Source: Flavobacterium selenitireducens (GTDB lineage Bacteria > Bacteroidota > Bacteroidia > Flavobacteriales > Flavobacteriaceae). From it: DNA of 64,000 bases. Below, piece after piece: positions 24,456 through 32,991 of the stretch. The stretch lies in NCBI RefSeq assembly GCF_014748335.1, contig NZ_JAAVIY010000001.1:682001-746000 (forward strand). Direction: 5' to 3'. The notes below the pieces were generated by a model. That model was not told where the DNA came from, searched no databases, and was given only the letters and a program-made list of their open reading frames with translations. Numbering within the stretch: the stretch's first letter is position 1; each line of letters opens with the position of its first letter. A program made the position numbers and the translations under genes.

Positions 24456-25136
24456 TCATTGGTAATGATGCAAAATTCCGGTATCGGTCAACGACCAGAG
24501 CGCGGCTTTCTGATTTCCGGCCTTGAGGCAGTTGTTAGCCCAGGCGTTGCAGGTGTAAAACAAGTTATATTTTCCGTGGGCTTTGAAAAACAAGTCGTGA
24601 TCGCCATAAGACGCGTCCGGAATCAACACCGGTTTCCCGTTTTCAAGAAAGAATTGCGACTCGGCGAACGCGACCATCTTCTGATATTCCGATTTGCTGA
24701 CCATCACCTTGACGCAGCGCCCCGATTCCTTTACCTCGTGGTGGAACGTCGCATGCATGAGACCTGTGCCCATCCAGAACGCGGCCTTGAACGCCGTGCT
24801 GGCCTTAAGATCGCTCCATTGGGGCGTATTGAGGTAAAAATCGTGGTCGCCCCAGCCTATCCCGACATATTGAAACGTTGAATCCTTTGAAACGGTCTGG
24901 GCCGGATGTACCCAAGGCGTCCAGTCTTTGTAGACCGTTTTTATCGGAAAAACGATGTCGGTGTGAACGCCGTTGGATTTGATGTAGATTGCCACGTCCT
25001 GAGAGGCATTCTGGTCTTTGGAATTAACGGGAATCCGCGAAAGCGAAAACATCACGACCAAATAGGCGACGAGGAATGCCGCGATATATTTGAGGATTTT
25101 TAAAAGGTAACGGCTGATCTTCCTAACGTTCGGCAT
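24456..25136 (-). CDS. TIGR02117/DUF2459 family membrane-anchored protein
   Basis: A 226-residue protein with an N-terminal membrane anchor (about residues 12-33) and an extracytoplasmic domain. Family landmarks are SNGVHTDIVFP, YVGIGWGDHDFYLNTP, MHATFHHEV and the C-terminal YNLFYTCNAWANNCLK with two Cys. The family is known as DUF2459 or TIGR02117, sometimes linked to urease or polyhydroxybutyrate clusters, without a defined activity; the His/Cys arrangement hints at a papain-like hydrolase. It starts inside the 3' end of the upstream reductase gene (14-bp overlap), so the two are coupled. Confidence 0.8.
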   Translation of the reverse strand: MPNVRKISRYLLKILKYIAAFLVAYLVVMFSLSRIPVNSKDQNASQDVAIYIKSNGVHTDIVFPIKTVYKDWTPWVHPAQTVSKDSTFQYVGIGWGDHDFYLNTPQWSDLKASTAFKAAFWMGTGLMHATFHHEVKESGRCVKVMVSKSEYQKMVAFAESQFFLENGKPVLIPDASYGDHDLFFKAHGKYNLFYTCNAWANNCLKAGNQKAALWSLTDTGILHHYQ

Positions 25137-25662
25137 CCGACTTGAATTTTGCAATTTTCCCGCCCAACTCCAAATCGAGTGCCACGCTTTTGATTTTGCC
25201 CGCCTCCTGATCAAAATTTTCATAAAACAACGGAAGCGAGAACGTTTCCTTCACTTCCATCCCGAAACGGGACAGGTTCGACGCCGCCAACTCAAGCACG
25301 CCTTTCCCTCCTCTCTGGCCCGGGGATGCAGCCATAAGCAGCGTCGGTTTGTGACCAAAAACGTCTTTGCGGATGCGCGAGGCCCAATCGAATGTGTTTT
25401 TGAAAGCGGTAGAATACGTGCCGTTGTTTTCCGGCAGCGAAATTACCAGCACATCGGCAGCATCGATCATATCGAGGAATTTCTGAGCGGTCGGATGTGC
25501 GCCGACCTCCTTCTCCAGATCGACTCCAAACAATGGCATCTCGAAGTCGCGCATGCTGTAAATTTTCGTCTGGCTTTCGCCGAAAAGGTTAACCGCATAG
25601 GTCACGAGACGCTTGTTTATTGAAGTTGTGGAATTGGAGCCCGAAAAAGCGAAAATCTTCAT
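25123..25662 (-). CDS. NAD(P)H-dependent FMN reductase family protein
   Basis: A 179-residue flavodoxin-like protein of the NADPH-dependent FMN reductase family. The phosphate-binding loop is FAFSGSNSTTSINKRL near the N terminus, with the central SLPENNGTYSTAFKNTFDW segment and MAASPGQRGG near the C-terminal third, which bind FMN. Members reduce flavin, quinones or metal ions using NAD(P)H in the cytoplasm. ATG 25662 is chosen since the family begins MKIxAFxGS; the longer frame is non-homologous. The last 14 bp overlap the DUF2459 gene. Confidence 0.88.
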   Translation of the reverse strand: MKIFAFSGSNSTTSINKRLVTYAVNLFGESQTKIYSMRDFEMPLFGVDLEKEVGAHPTAQKFLDMIDAADVLVISLPENNGTYSTAFKNTFDWASRIRKDVFGHKPTLLMAASPGQRGGKGVLELAASNLSRFGMEVKETFSLPLFYENFDQEAGKIKSVALDLELGGKIAKFKSDAER

Positions 25663-25766
25663 TTTTTTGTTTTTGGCAATGATAACGATTTCCACACAGA
25701 TTCGCACTATCGCGGGGCGTTTGCCAATTGTCTTGATATTCCTATTTTTAAGCAAACCAGGACAGC

Positions 25767-26099
25767 ATGATTTATTATACAGAAAAACCGTTGAGCCTCG
25801 TAATCGAGGTTTTGCAGGAAAGAGGCTATACAGAAGATTTCAACCTGCTCGAAGAGGGAATCACCTATAAGGAAAACAACGCGCCGATTGACCTGTCGGA
25901 ACTTGTGATCGACAAAACTTACCGGTTTACGGGCTTTAACGACCTCGACGACGAAGCGATCCTGTATGCCATCCACAACAAAGCCGACGGCGCCAAAGGC
26001 ATTTTCGTAAACGGCTACGGCACCTATGCCGACCCAAAGGCAAATGCCATAATCGACAAGATTGCGGTTAACGACGACGGACAGGATTGGGCAAAATAA
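25767..26099 (+). CDS. small conserved Bacteroidota protein, unknown function
   Basis: A 110-residue soluble acidic protein (LDDEAILYAIHNKADGAKGIFVNGYGTYADP). Homologues in flavobacteria are often labelled 'phosphoribosylpyrophosphate synthetase', but the sequence is about one third of that enzyme's length and shows neither the PRPP-binding loop nor the catalytic flexible loop. I treat that label as an error. The gene is monocistronic, faces away from the reductase, and converges on ychF with a shared terminator between. No function can be assigned. Confidence 0.75.
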   Translation: MIYYTEKPLSLVIEVLQERGYTEDFNLLEEGITYKENNAPIDLSELVIDKTYRFTGFNDLDDEAILYAIHNKADGAKGIFVNGYGTYADPKANAIIDKIAVNDDGQDWAK

Positions 26100-26100
26100 A

Positions 26101-26128
26101 AAAGCACGCCAAACCTGACGTGCCTTTT
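26101..26128. terminator. bidirectional terminator between the small conserved gene and ychF
   Basis: GCACG (26104-26108) pairs with CGTGC (26119-26123), flanked by AAAA on the left and TTTT on the right, so it can serve both convergent genes. Confidence 0.7.
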
Positions 26129-26152
26129 ATATCGCTAGCGTATATTTGAAGC

Positions 26153-27247
26153 TTAGACGTTGAATCGGAAATGCATCACATCTCCGTCTTTTACTATGTA
26201 TTCCTTTCCTTCGACGCGTAGTTTCCCGGCTTCCTTTACTTTGGCTTCCGACCCGAACTGCACGTAATCGTTATACGCGATGACTTCGGCACGGATGAAT
26301 CCTTTTTCGAAATCAGTGTGGATCACGCTCGCGGCTTTTGGGGCCGTATCGCCGATATTGATCGTCCAAGCGCGAACTTCTTTCACACCAGCGGTAAAAT
26401 AGGTTTGTTGGTTCAGCAATTTATACGCGGCGCGGATAAGCACCGACGCACCTGGCTCGGCAAGACCGACATCTTCAAGGAACATCTTGCGTTCTTCGTA
26501 GGTCTCGAGTTCGGTAATGTCAGCTTCCGTACCGACCGCCAACACAATGACTTCGGCCTGCTCGTCCTTCACCATTTCGCGTACTTTTTCAACGTAGGCA
26601 TTTCCGGAAACGGCTGAGCCTTCATCCACATTGCAAACATAAAGCACCGGTTTTGTGGTAATCAATTGGAAGTCTTCCATCAAAGCGATCTCTTCTTCGT
26701 TTGCCGGAACAACCGTACGCGCCGATTTCGCCTGAAGCAACGCCTCCCGGATTTTGTTGAGCAATCCTTGTTCGGTTTGCGCTTCTTTATTGCCGGTTTT
26801 CGCAGCGCGGCTCACTTTCTCAAGACGTTTCTCTACTGTTTCCAAGTCTTTGAGTTGGAGTTCGATATCAATGGTCTCCTTATCCCGGATAGGATTCACA
26901 TTGCCGTCTACGTGTACGATATTGTCGTTGTCGAAGCAGCGCAAGACGTGGATGATCGCATTACACTCCCGGATGTTGCCGAGGAACTGGTTCCCCAGGC
27001 CTTCCCCTTTGCTCGCACCTTTGACCAATCCGGCAATGTCGACGATATCAACCGTTGCAGGAACCACTCGTTCAGGATTGACGAGTTCTTCCAGTTTCTC
27101 AAGACGGGGATCCGGAACGTTCACGACGCCGATATTGGGTTCTATCGTACAGAACGGAAAATTGGCACTTTGCGCCTTCGCATTCGACAAACAGTTGAAA
27201 AGGGTTGATTTTCCTACGTTAGGCAATCCGACGATTCCTGCTTTCAT
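26153..27247 (-). CDS. ychF: redox-regulated ATPase/GTPase YchF
   Basis: A 364-residue Obg-family nucleotide-binding protein, universal in bacteria, that associates with ribosomes and modulates stress responses and prefers ATP. G1 is GLPNVGKSTLFNCLSNA, the switch region contains VDIAGLVKGASKGEGLGNQF, and the unusual G4 element is NVDEG rather than NKxD, which fits YchF's ATP preference. The C-terminal TGS domain ends KDGDVMHFRFNV. Length is exactly that of the family. It is alone on its transcript by appearance. Confidence 0.96.
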   Translation of the reverse strand: MKAGIVGLPNVGKSTLFNCLSNAKAQSANFPFCTIEPNIGVVNVPDPRLEKLEELVNPERVVPATVDIVDIAGLVKGASKGEGLGNQFLGNIRECNAIIHVLRCFDNDNIVHVDGNVNPIRDKETIDIELQLKDLETVEKRLEKVSRAAKTGNKEAQTEQGLLNKIREALLQAKSARTVVPANEEEIALMEDFQLITTKPVLYVCNVDEGSAVSGNAYVEKVREMVKDEQAEVIVLAVGTEADITELETYEERKMFLEDVGLAEPGASVLIRAAYKLLNQQTYFTAGVKEVRAWTINIGDTAPKAASVIHTDFEKGFIRAEVIAYNDYVQFGSEAKVKEAGKLRVEGKEYIVKDGDVMHFRFNV

Positions 27248-27353
27248 GGTGTATATATTTCAAAAAGTGCGCAAATATACGCATATAATCGGGCAAATGC
27301 CAATTATATAAAAGGCGCTCAGAATTGTATAATGGCCGCCCTGACACTATCGC

Positions 27354-27361
27354 TAACTTTG
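27354..27361 (+). promoter_or_regulatory. -7 promoter box (TAACTTTG)
   Basis: TAACTTTG fits TAnnTTTG, 26 bp before ATG 27388, and rules out the upstream in-frame TTG at 27325 as a start. Confidence 0.6.
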
Positions 27362-27387
27362 TAACCATAAAACAACAAGACACGATT

Positions 27388-27912
27388 ATGAGAACAACAA
27401 TCTTTACAATAGCAACAGCTTTTTTCGCCTTGGCGGTCCAGGCTCAGCAAGTGCAGAAAGAATCCACTACGACAGTTACTACCGTTAAAGATTCAGATGG
27501 GGAACGCAAACTCGTCAAGACACAGGAACAGGTAGCGACCCAACAATTGCAGTTCCAGGACGGAGAATCCAAAGCGCTTAACAAAGACCTTGCAAGTACT
27601 CCAACCCAGGTAATGTCTACCACTACGGTAACCGCACCTGATGGAACCACTCGGGTTGTGGACGTAGACCGCTCGGCGTTTTACACATCTGGCTCGAATA
27701 AATACCAGGTACGACTTGACAATGTAGGTTATTCGGTAATGGATGGAAGCAAAAGATCCGCCGTACTCCGCAACCTCGGGCCAAACGCCTATATCTATTC
27801 CGCCAAAGGAAAAACCGCTCACGCTTATTTCGACAAAAACGGAAATATGGTGGTAAGCACTTACGATCCGAAAACGGATAAGATCACAACCGAAACCTAT
27901 ACGAAGAACTAA
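27388..27912 (+). CDS. secreted protein, unknown function
   Basis: A 174-residue protein with a clear signal peptide (ATAFFALAVQAQ). The mature part begins with a Thr/Val-rich low-complexity stretch (ESTTTVTTVKDSDG) containing two STTTVT repeats, and continues as a beta-rich domain with GKTAHAYFDKNGNMVVSTYD near the C terminus. I do not recognise a family with known function. It has its own promoter and a strong terminator and is therefore probably monocistronic. A structural role in the periplasm or at the surface is possible but unsupported. Confidence 0.75.
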   Translation: MRTTIFTIATAFFALAVQAQQVQKESTTTVTTVKDSDGERKLVKTQEQVATQQLQFQDGESKALNKDLASTPTQVMSTTTVTAPDGTTRVVDVDRSAFYTSGSNKYQVRLDNVGYSVMDGSKRSAVLRNLGPNAYIYSAKGKTAHAYFDKNGNMVVSTYDPKTDKITTETYTKN

Positions 27913-27940
27913 ACTTCTTAGCAGTCACTATATACCACAA

Positions 27941-27976
27941 AAAATCCCGGAGTCAACACTTCGGGATTTTTTTATT
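27941..27976 (+). terminator. intrinsic terminator
   Basis: Stem AAATCCCG (27942-27949) and CGGGATTT (27962-27969) with a 12-nt loop, followed by a T-run TTTTTATTT. Confidence 0.85.
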
Positions 27977-28040
27977 TCCTCGACGGAGGCGTTCATCAAC
28001 ATTCGTCAACTTAAATGAGTCTGAGCGCCGATACACGCAA

Positions 28041-28391
28041 TTACTCATTGTGCAGAAACGCCTGGCGGTTGAGCAGCGTTTCATCGCTTTCTACGCGATC
28101 GACGTCAGGCACGCAGCAATCTACCGGACAAACCGCAGCGCATTGCGGCTCTTCGTGGAAACCTTTGCACTCGGTGCATTTTCCCGGAACGATATAATAA
28201 ATGTCGTCGGAGATAGGCGTTTGCGCGTCATCGGCGTCAACTTCTTCCCCATTCGGGAGGATCACTTTTCCGCGAAGCGAAGTGCCGTCCTTGTAACGCC
28301 AGTCGTCGGCTCCTTCGTAAATCGCGGTATTCGGACATTCCGGCTCGCAAGCCCCGCAGTTGATGCATTCGTCTGTTATGATAATGGCCAT
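28041..28391 (-). CDS. 4Fe-4S dicluster ferredoxin
   Basis: A 116-residue soluble electron carrier with two 4Fe-4S binding sites: [17 protein letters not shown] near the N terminus, and [20 protein letters not shown] with a longer insert, in the second half. This arrangement and length fit the YfhL/FdxN-like ferredoxins of Bacteroidota. Start ATG 28391 (MAIIITDEC) is the family start; an upstream frame adds 11 unrelated residues. It is divergent from the acyl-CoA reductase gene across 108 bp with a promoter box for the latter. Its redox partner is not known. Confidence 0.92.
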   Translation of the reverse strand: MAIIITDECINCGACEPECPNTAIYEGADDWRYKDGTSLRGKVILPNGEEVDADDAQTPISDDIYYIVPGKCTECKGFHEEPQCAAVCPVDCCVPDVDRVESDETLLNRQAFLHNE

Positions 28392-28452
28392 TTCTATTGT
28401 TGTTTTGAAACCGACGTTCGACATTTGGCGTTCGACGTTCGACTTAAAGTCC

Positions 28453-28460
28453 TACTTTTG
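28453..28460 (+). promoter_or_regulatory. -7 promoter box (TACTTTTG) for the acyl-CoA reductase gene
   Basis: TACTTTTG fits TAnnTTTG, 39 bp before ATG 28500, within the divergent gap. It excludes the long open frame starting at 28050, which would cross the ferredoxin gene. Confidence 0.6.
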
Positions 28461-28499
28461 TGCAAAATTACGCCAAAACTCGGTTTACGCAAAACTATT

Positions 28500-29558
28500 A
28501 TGACAGCTTTAGAGAAAAAGGACGCATTCATAAAACTCGGCAATTTCCTGAGACAATTCGCTACCGATGAACCTATTAAGGACGATTCGGTTGTAAACAA
28601 CGCCGATTTCTTCGACGCTTTCGCCGATCTCATCGAACTTTCCCAATCCCACAACGGTTGGTACACGCCCGAACAAGTGCGATTCGCAGCGGCTTCCTGG
28701 GCCGAATCGCTGACAGATACCAACCTTTCAAAATGGCTATCGAACTATGATTTACCTGATGTGCAACCCAAAACCGTAGGGCTCATTTTGGCCGGGAACA
28801 TTCCGTTGGTCGGGTTTCACGATTTCCTTTCGGTACTTCTCAGCGGCCACAAGGCGCTTGTAAAACTTTCGTCCAACGATCAGAAGCTGTTGCCATTTCT
28901 CGCCAAATACCTCGTTTCGGTGTCGCCTGCGCTTTCCGGCTTCATCGAATTTACCGATGGAAAACTCGAAGGTTTCGACGCCGTCATCGCTACGGGAAGC
29001 AATAACACAGCTCGCTATTTCGAGTATTATTTCAAGGACAAGCCAAGCATCATCCGCAAGAACCGCAATTCGGTGGCGGTGCTTACGGGATCGGAATCGA
29101 AACAACAACTCGAGGCGCTGGGCGAAGACATTTTCCGTTATTTCGGATTGGGATGCCGCAACGTGTCCAAATTATTCGTTCCCCGCGGATATGATTTCAC
29201 GCCATTTTTTGAAGCGATGTTCGCACAGCAAGACGTCATCAAATACGAGAAATACGCCAACAATTACGATTACAACAAGGCGGTTTTCCTGATGAGCAAC
29301 TTCAAATTGCTCGACAACGGATTTTTGACCATAAAGGAAGATTCTTCGTACGCATCCCCTATCTCGAGCGTCTTTTATGAATTTTACGACGATGTTTCGG
29401 ATGTCGTCAAAAAACTCAATCAGGATGCCGATCAAATCCAATGCGTCGTTTCGGCCGGTCTAACGGATGACAGCGTCGCTTTCGGACAAACCCAAAAACC
29501 CAATCTTGGGGACTACGCAGACAATGTCGATACGATGGATTTTTTGATCGCGCTGTAG
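28500..29558 (+). CDS. acyl-CoA reductase (LuxC family)
   Basis: A 352-residue LuxC-like enzyme that reduces acyl-CoA to aldehyde with NADPH. The fold is the aldehyde dehydrogenase type: GLILAGNIPLVGFHDFLSVL near residue 93 is the nucleotide-binding helix, RKNRNSVAVLTG precedes the active site, and FGLGCRNVSKLFVP carries the nucleophilic Cys219. The gene lies between a ferredoxin gene and serC; in flavobacteria this order is common, yet the fatty aldehyde's use is not known. Length is shorter than the Vibrio LuxC (about 480), typical of Bacteroidota forms. Confidence 0.87.
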   Translation: MTALEKKDAFIKLGNFLRQFATDEPIKDDSVVNNADFFDAFADLIELSQSHNGWYTPEQVRFAAASWAESLTDTNLSKWLSNYDLPDVQPKTVGLILAGNIPLVGFHDFLSVLLSGHKALVKLSSNDQKLLPFLAKYLVSVSPALSGFIEFTDGKLEGFDAVIATGSNNTARYFEYYFKDKPSIIRKNRNSVAVLTGSESKQQLEALGEDIFRYFGLGCRNVSKLFVPRGYDFTPFFEAMFAQQDVIKYEKYANNYDYNKAVFLMSNFKLLDNGFLTIKEDSSYASPISSVFYEFYDDVSDVVKKLNQDADQIQCVVSAGLTDDSVAFGQTQKPNLGDYADNVDTMDFLIAL

Positions 29559-29672
29559 TTGCATGCACAGCTACTACAACGTTTTCTGTTGATAAGATGG
29601 GTTAATTATTGATAAAAACCGTCCGTGTTTCGCAATCTGTTTCCGAAATTTGCTGAAATTTTTCCCAAACAG

Positions 29673-30743
29673 ATGAAAAAACATAACTATAGCGCCGGGC
29701 CGTCGATCCTTCCGCAGGAAGTTTTGGAAAAAGCCGCGGCCGCCGTGCTCGATTTCAACAATTCGGGTTTATCGCTTATCGAAATCTCGCATCGAAGCAA
29801 GGATTTTGTCGCGGTTATGGAAGAGGCGCGGGCGCTGGCTCTCGAACTTTTGGGACTTCAGGGCAAGGGCTATCAGGCATTGTTTCTACACGGTGGTGCG
29901 AGCCTGGAATTCTTAATGGTTCCCTACAACCTCATGACCAAGGCCGGGAAAGCTGCCTATCTCGATACTGGAACCTGGGCCGCCGGAGCGATCAAGGAAG
30001 CAAAATCGTTTGGGGAAACCGTGGTCGTGGCTTCGTCAAAGCCTGAAAACTACAACCACATCCCAAAAAATTATTCGATTCCTTCTGACGCCGATTATTT
30101 CCATTGCACGTCGAACAATACCATTTTCGGTACGCAGATGAACGCTTTCCCGGATCTCGAAATTCCGATGGTTTGCGACATGAGTTCGGATATTTTCTCG
30201 CGCCAACTGGATTTCTCGAAATTCGGGTTGATTTACGGCGGCGCCCAGAAAAACATGGGTCCTGCCGGCGTGACACTCGTCGTGGTCAGGGAAGATATTT
30301 TGGGCAAGACGGGTCGAACCATCCCGAACATGCTCAACTTACAGCAACATATCGAAAAAGAAAGCATGTACAATACGCCTCCGGTTTTTGCTACGTACAC
30401 GTCTCTCCTGACGCTGCAATGGCTTATAAACCTGGGCGGAATCGCTGAAATCGAAAAGCGAAACTACGCCAAAGCGGAACTGCTTTATTCGGAAATTGAC
30501 CGCAACCCGTTGTTCAAAGGAACCGCGGCAATCGAAGACCGGTCGAAAATGAACGTGACGTTCTTACTGGAAGACGAAAGCCTGAACGGGAAGTTCGATG
30601 CTGCCTGGAAAGCAGCCGGAATTTCTGGGTTGGCGGGGCATCGCTCCGTTGGCGGGTACCGCGCCTCGATCTATAACGCCATGCCGATTGAAAGCGTACA
30701 GGTTTTGGTCGATGTCATGAAAGAAACGGAACGTTCGGCGTAA
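29673..30743 (+). CDS. serC: 3-phosphoserine/phosphohydroxythreonine transaminase
   Basis: A 356-residue PLP aminotransferase (fold type I, class V). It converts 3-phosphohydroxypyruvate and glutamate to phosphoserine in serine synthesis, and also serves in pyridoxal phosphate synthesis. Diagnostic segments are NYSAGPSILPQEVLEKA at the start, the lysine in IYGGAQKNMGPAGVTLVVV that forms the Schiff base, and GLAGHRSVGGYRASIYNAMP at the end. The start ATG 29673 follows the conserved N terminus; a GTG at 29625 is upstream. The next gene is serA, with a repeat element between, so the two may be independently transcribed. Confidence 0.95.
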   Translation: MKKHNYSAGPSILPQEVLEKAAAAVLDFNNSGLSLIEISHRSKDFVAVMEEARALALELLGLQGKGYQALFLHGGASLEFLMVPYNLMTKAGKAAYLDTGTWAAGAIKEAKSFGETVVVASSKPENYNHIPKNYSIPSDADYFHCTSNNTIFGTQMNAFPDLEIPMVCDMSSDIFSRQLDFSKFGLIYGGAQKNMGPAGVTLVVVREDILGKTGRTIPNMLNLQQHIEKESMYNTPPVFATYTSLLTLQWLINLGGIAEIEKRNYAKAELLYSEIDRNPLFKGTAAIEDRSKMNVTFLLEDESLNGKFDAAWKAAGISGLAGHRSVGGYRASIYNAMPIESVQVLVDVMKETERSA

Positions 30744-30751
30744 GAAGACGA

Positions 30752-30838
30752 ATTGCGGCCGCGATAGCAGCGGCATCCTTTTGAGCGCTTCTTTAGCGGT
30801 CAAAAGATAGAGCGGATAGCGCGAAATGCCCGCCAAAA
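30752..30838 (+). repeat. structured intergenic repeat between serC and serA
   Basis: The sequence holds GGCCGCGATAGCAGCGGCAT, then CTTTTGAGCGC with a loop and GCGGTCAAAAGATAGAG, then GCGGATAGCGCGAAATGCCC. CCTTTTGA and TCAAAAGA are complementary and the flanking GC blocks can pair too. Related elements are at 8655 and 20716. I recall similar sequences as abundant between genes in flavobacteria; the Rfam motif Flavo-1 is one candidate identity that I cannot test here. Confidence 0.65.
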
Positions 30839-30930
30839 AACAAAAACCAAACTTCACGAATCGATTCAATTGAGCGCCTGAAGCCATTGGCCGAATGTTG
30901 CCAAACAACGATTCAAAAACGAACAGTAAA

Positions 30931-31893
30931 ATGAAAATTCTAGCCAATGACGGTATCTCAAAAGCCGGACAAACCGCTCTCGAGAACGCCGGATTTGAGG
31001 TCATCACCAGCAAAGTCGCCCAGGAACAGGTGGCCAATTTCATCAATACCCACAAGGTCGACGTGATCTTGGTGCGTTCGGCGACGAAGGTCCGAAAGGA
31101 TATCATCGACAATTGCCCGAGCCTGAAAATCATCGGGCGCGGCGGTGTCGGGATGGACAACATCGACGTAGATTATGCGCGTTCCAAAGGGTTGCAGGTG
31201 ATCAATACGCCGGCTTCTTCTTCGGAATCTGTGGCCGAATTGGTGTTCGCCCATTTGTTTACAGGCGTGCGCTTCCTTCACGATGCCAATCGCAACATGC
31301 CACTTGAAGGCGATTCGAATTTTGAGGGTTTGAAAAAGGCATATGCGTCTGGAACGGAATTGCGCGGCAAGACGCTGGGAATCATTGGTTTCGGGAGAAT
31401 CGGCCGTGCCGTGGCCAAGATCGGGCTCGGACTAGGCATGCGCGTGATCGCATCGGATAAATTTGTCGGAAATGCGGAAATCAAAGTCGATTTCTACAAC
31501 GGACAGTTCATCAACGTCGATATCGTGACCGAACCCATAGAGGACATTTTGCGACATTCGGATTTCGTTTCGTTGCACGTTCCTTCCCAGGACGGCTATG
31601 TGATCGGCGAGGCGGAATTCGAAGCGATGAAAGATGGGGCGGCCATCATCAATGCCTCGCGCGGAGGCGTGATCGACGAGGTGGCGCTCATCAACGCATT
31701 GGACGACGGGAAAATCTCGTTTGCGGGTCTTGATGTCTTCGAAAACGAGCCGACTCCTGCCATTCAGGTTTTGATGCATCCGAAAGTGTCGCTCACACCT
31801 CATATCGGCGCGGCAACGAACGAAGCCCAGGATCGCATCGGTACGGAATTGGCGGAACAAATCATCGGATTGCTCAAACCCGGAACGAACTGA
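30931..31893 (+). CDS. serA: D-3-phosphoglycerate dehydrogenase-type D-2-hydroxyacid dehydrogenase
   Basis: A 320-residue NAD-dependent D-2-hydroxyacid dehydrogenase. Next to serC it is probably 3-phosphoglycerate dehydrogenase, first step of serine synthesis. Visible are IIGRGGVGMDNIDV, the Rossmann loop LGIIGFGRIGRAVAKIGLG, the catalytic Arg in INASRGGVIDE, Glu in DVFENEP, and His in LTPHIGAATNEAQ. It lacks the C-terminal ACT domain found in E. coli SerA, so serine feedback would not act in the same way. The start ATG 30931 yields the family N terminus MKILANDGIS. A strong terminator follows. Confidence 0.9.
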   Translation: MKILANDGISKAGQTALENAGFEVITSKVAQEQVANFINTHKVDVILVRSATKVRKDIIDNCPSLKIIGRGGVGMDNIDVDYARSKGLQVINTPASSSESVAELVFAHLFTGVRFLHDANRNMPLEGDSNFEGLKKAYASGTELRGKTLGIIGFGRIGRAVAKIGLGLGMRVIASDKFVGNAEIKVDFYNGQFINVDIVTEPIEDILRHSDFVSLHVPSQDGYVIGEAEFEAMKDGAAIINASRGGVIDEVALINALDDGKISFAGLDVFENEPTPAIQVLMHPKVSLTPHIGAATNEAQDRIGTELAEQIIGLLKPGTN

Positions 31894-31907
31894 TTGTAGC
31901 CCAAACG

Positions 31908-32880
31908 CTATAAGGCCGCTTCGTGCGGCTTTTTTTGTGTCGTTACCCAGCGGATCCCGTCTCGCTTTTGAAGTGTTTCGGTTGTGTTTTTTGTAAGGAT
32001 TTCTGGGACGAAGTCTTCCCGGTGCGTGCCGTTTTTGTGATACAGTCTCTCGGTCGGGATCTGGAAGCCGATTTGGGTCTGCGACAACCGGAATCCGTGC
32101 CGCCTCCGGGCGTTTCGGTAAGGTCGAGTACGAGATTTTTGGTTCCGATTAAAGAATCGAGGGCCTGATCAAATTGCGCGATCAATTCGTTGCGCCCGAG
32201 CGAGTTGTTGATTTTGATGTAAGCCGTATCAGAATTACAACATTCCGCAGTCGAGCAGTGTCCCGTAGGATTTCGGATTGAATTCGTCCAGAAAAAATCG
32301 CGGGTTTTCTTGTTCTCGATCGTGGTAATTTTTCGTTTGACGTCGTGGGTTCCGGCAAACAGCATGTCGAGGGCGCATTGCAGCATTCGCGGAGAATGAA
32401 CGGTTGTAAACTTCGGCAGAAATTGCTGGATTTGGTCGGCGACTGGCTTTCCGTTGAAATGGTGGACGCGCATTCCGATTTTAATCCCGCAACGCTCGGG
32501 GCCGAAACCTTTGCGAAGGTCCGTTACGATATAATTCCCATCGATGTATTCAACGTACATATCCTGTCCTGACGGGATCAACCTGTTGGAATCCTGCAAA
32601 TTGGTATTTAGGGAAACGTGGCCGTTGTGAAACTCGTGCAACACGTTTTCGAGCGATCGGATAAAATCCCGGTCGTTGGCAACATTATTTATCTTAGGAC
32701 GGTATATCGACTTGACTTTGTCCCAGTCTATGTTTTGCTGTTTGAAATACGCATAATTGTCGTTGATATAAAACCGGAATTCATCAAAATCTTTTTCGTA
32801 ACGGCTTTGCGCCTGGGTGATCAACGACAGCAGAAACAATGGTATGAACAGTAATGCCTGTAAGAAAATTGCGGTTTCAT
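31908..32880 (-). pseudogene. S41 family peptidase, broken by deletion and frameshifts
   Basis: The open part (in one frame from within about 32866 to 31943) encodes an S41/C-terminal processing peptidase: signal-like LQALLFIPLFLLSLITQAQ, NVLHEFHNGHVSL, and LVLDLTETPGGG. At the last motif (about 32100) it jumps to what a second frame reads as GFRLSQTQIGFQIPTERLYH and NGTHREDFVPEI, the normal C-terminal end. Roughly 95 residues, including the segment carrying the catalytic Ser, are missing, and the remaining C terminus is out of frame. The apparent start is also shifted: ATG 32880 reads MKPQF and then needs one extra T near 32865 to reach the signal peptide. The C-terminal frame ends at 31908 inside the serA terminator. 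Confidence 0.8.
31913..31937 (+). terminator. intrinsic terminator after serA
   Basis: Stem GCCGC (31915-31919) and GCGGC (31925-31929) with loop TTCGT, followed by seven T. It overlaps the 3' end of the broken S41 gene on the other strand. Confidence 0.88.
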
Positions 32881-32991
32881 ATCGAGCAATACTACTAAAA
32901 AGTTTGCATTCCGGATTCCTGGTAAAAGAAACGTTAAGCCGTTCCAACCCTCGCGTCGCATTGCGTATCTTTATAAGGAAAATCACAAACA

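Noticed and set aside
25767..26099. Phosphoribosylpyrophosphate synthetase
   Set aside because: This name is attached to relatives in databases, but the 110-residue protein has no PRPP or ATP-binding loop and is one third of the enzyme's size.
26666..27311. Long plus-strand frames across ychF
   Set aside because: ychF is unmistakable on the minus strand, and the plus-strand translations show no family features.
28050..28499. N-terminal extension of the acyl-CoA reductase through the ferredoxin gene
   Set aside because: A TACTTTTG promoter box lies inside that extension, and the extension is antisense to a clear ferredoxin with two 4Fe-4S motifs.
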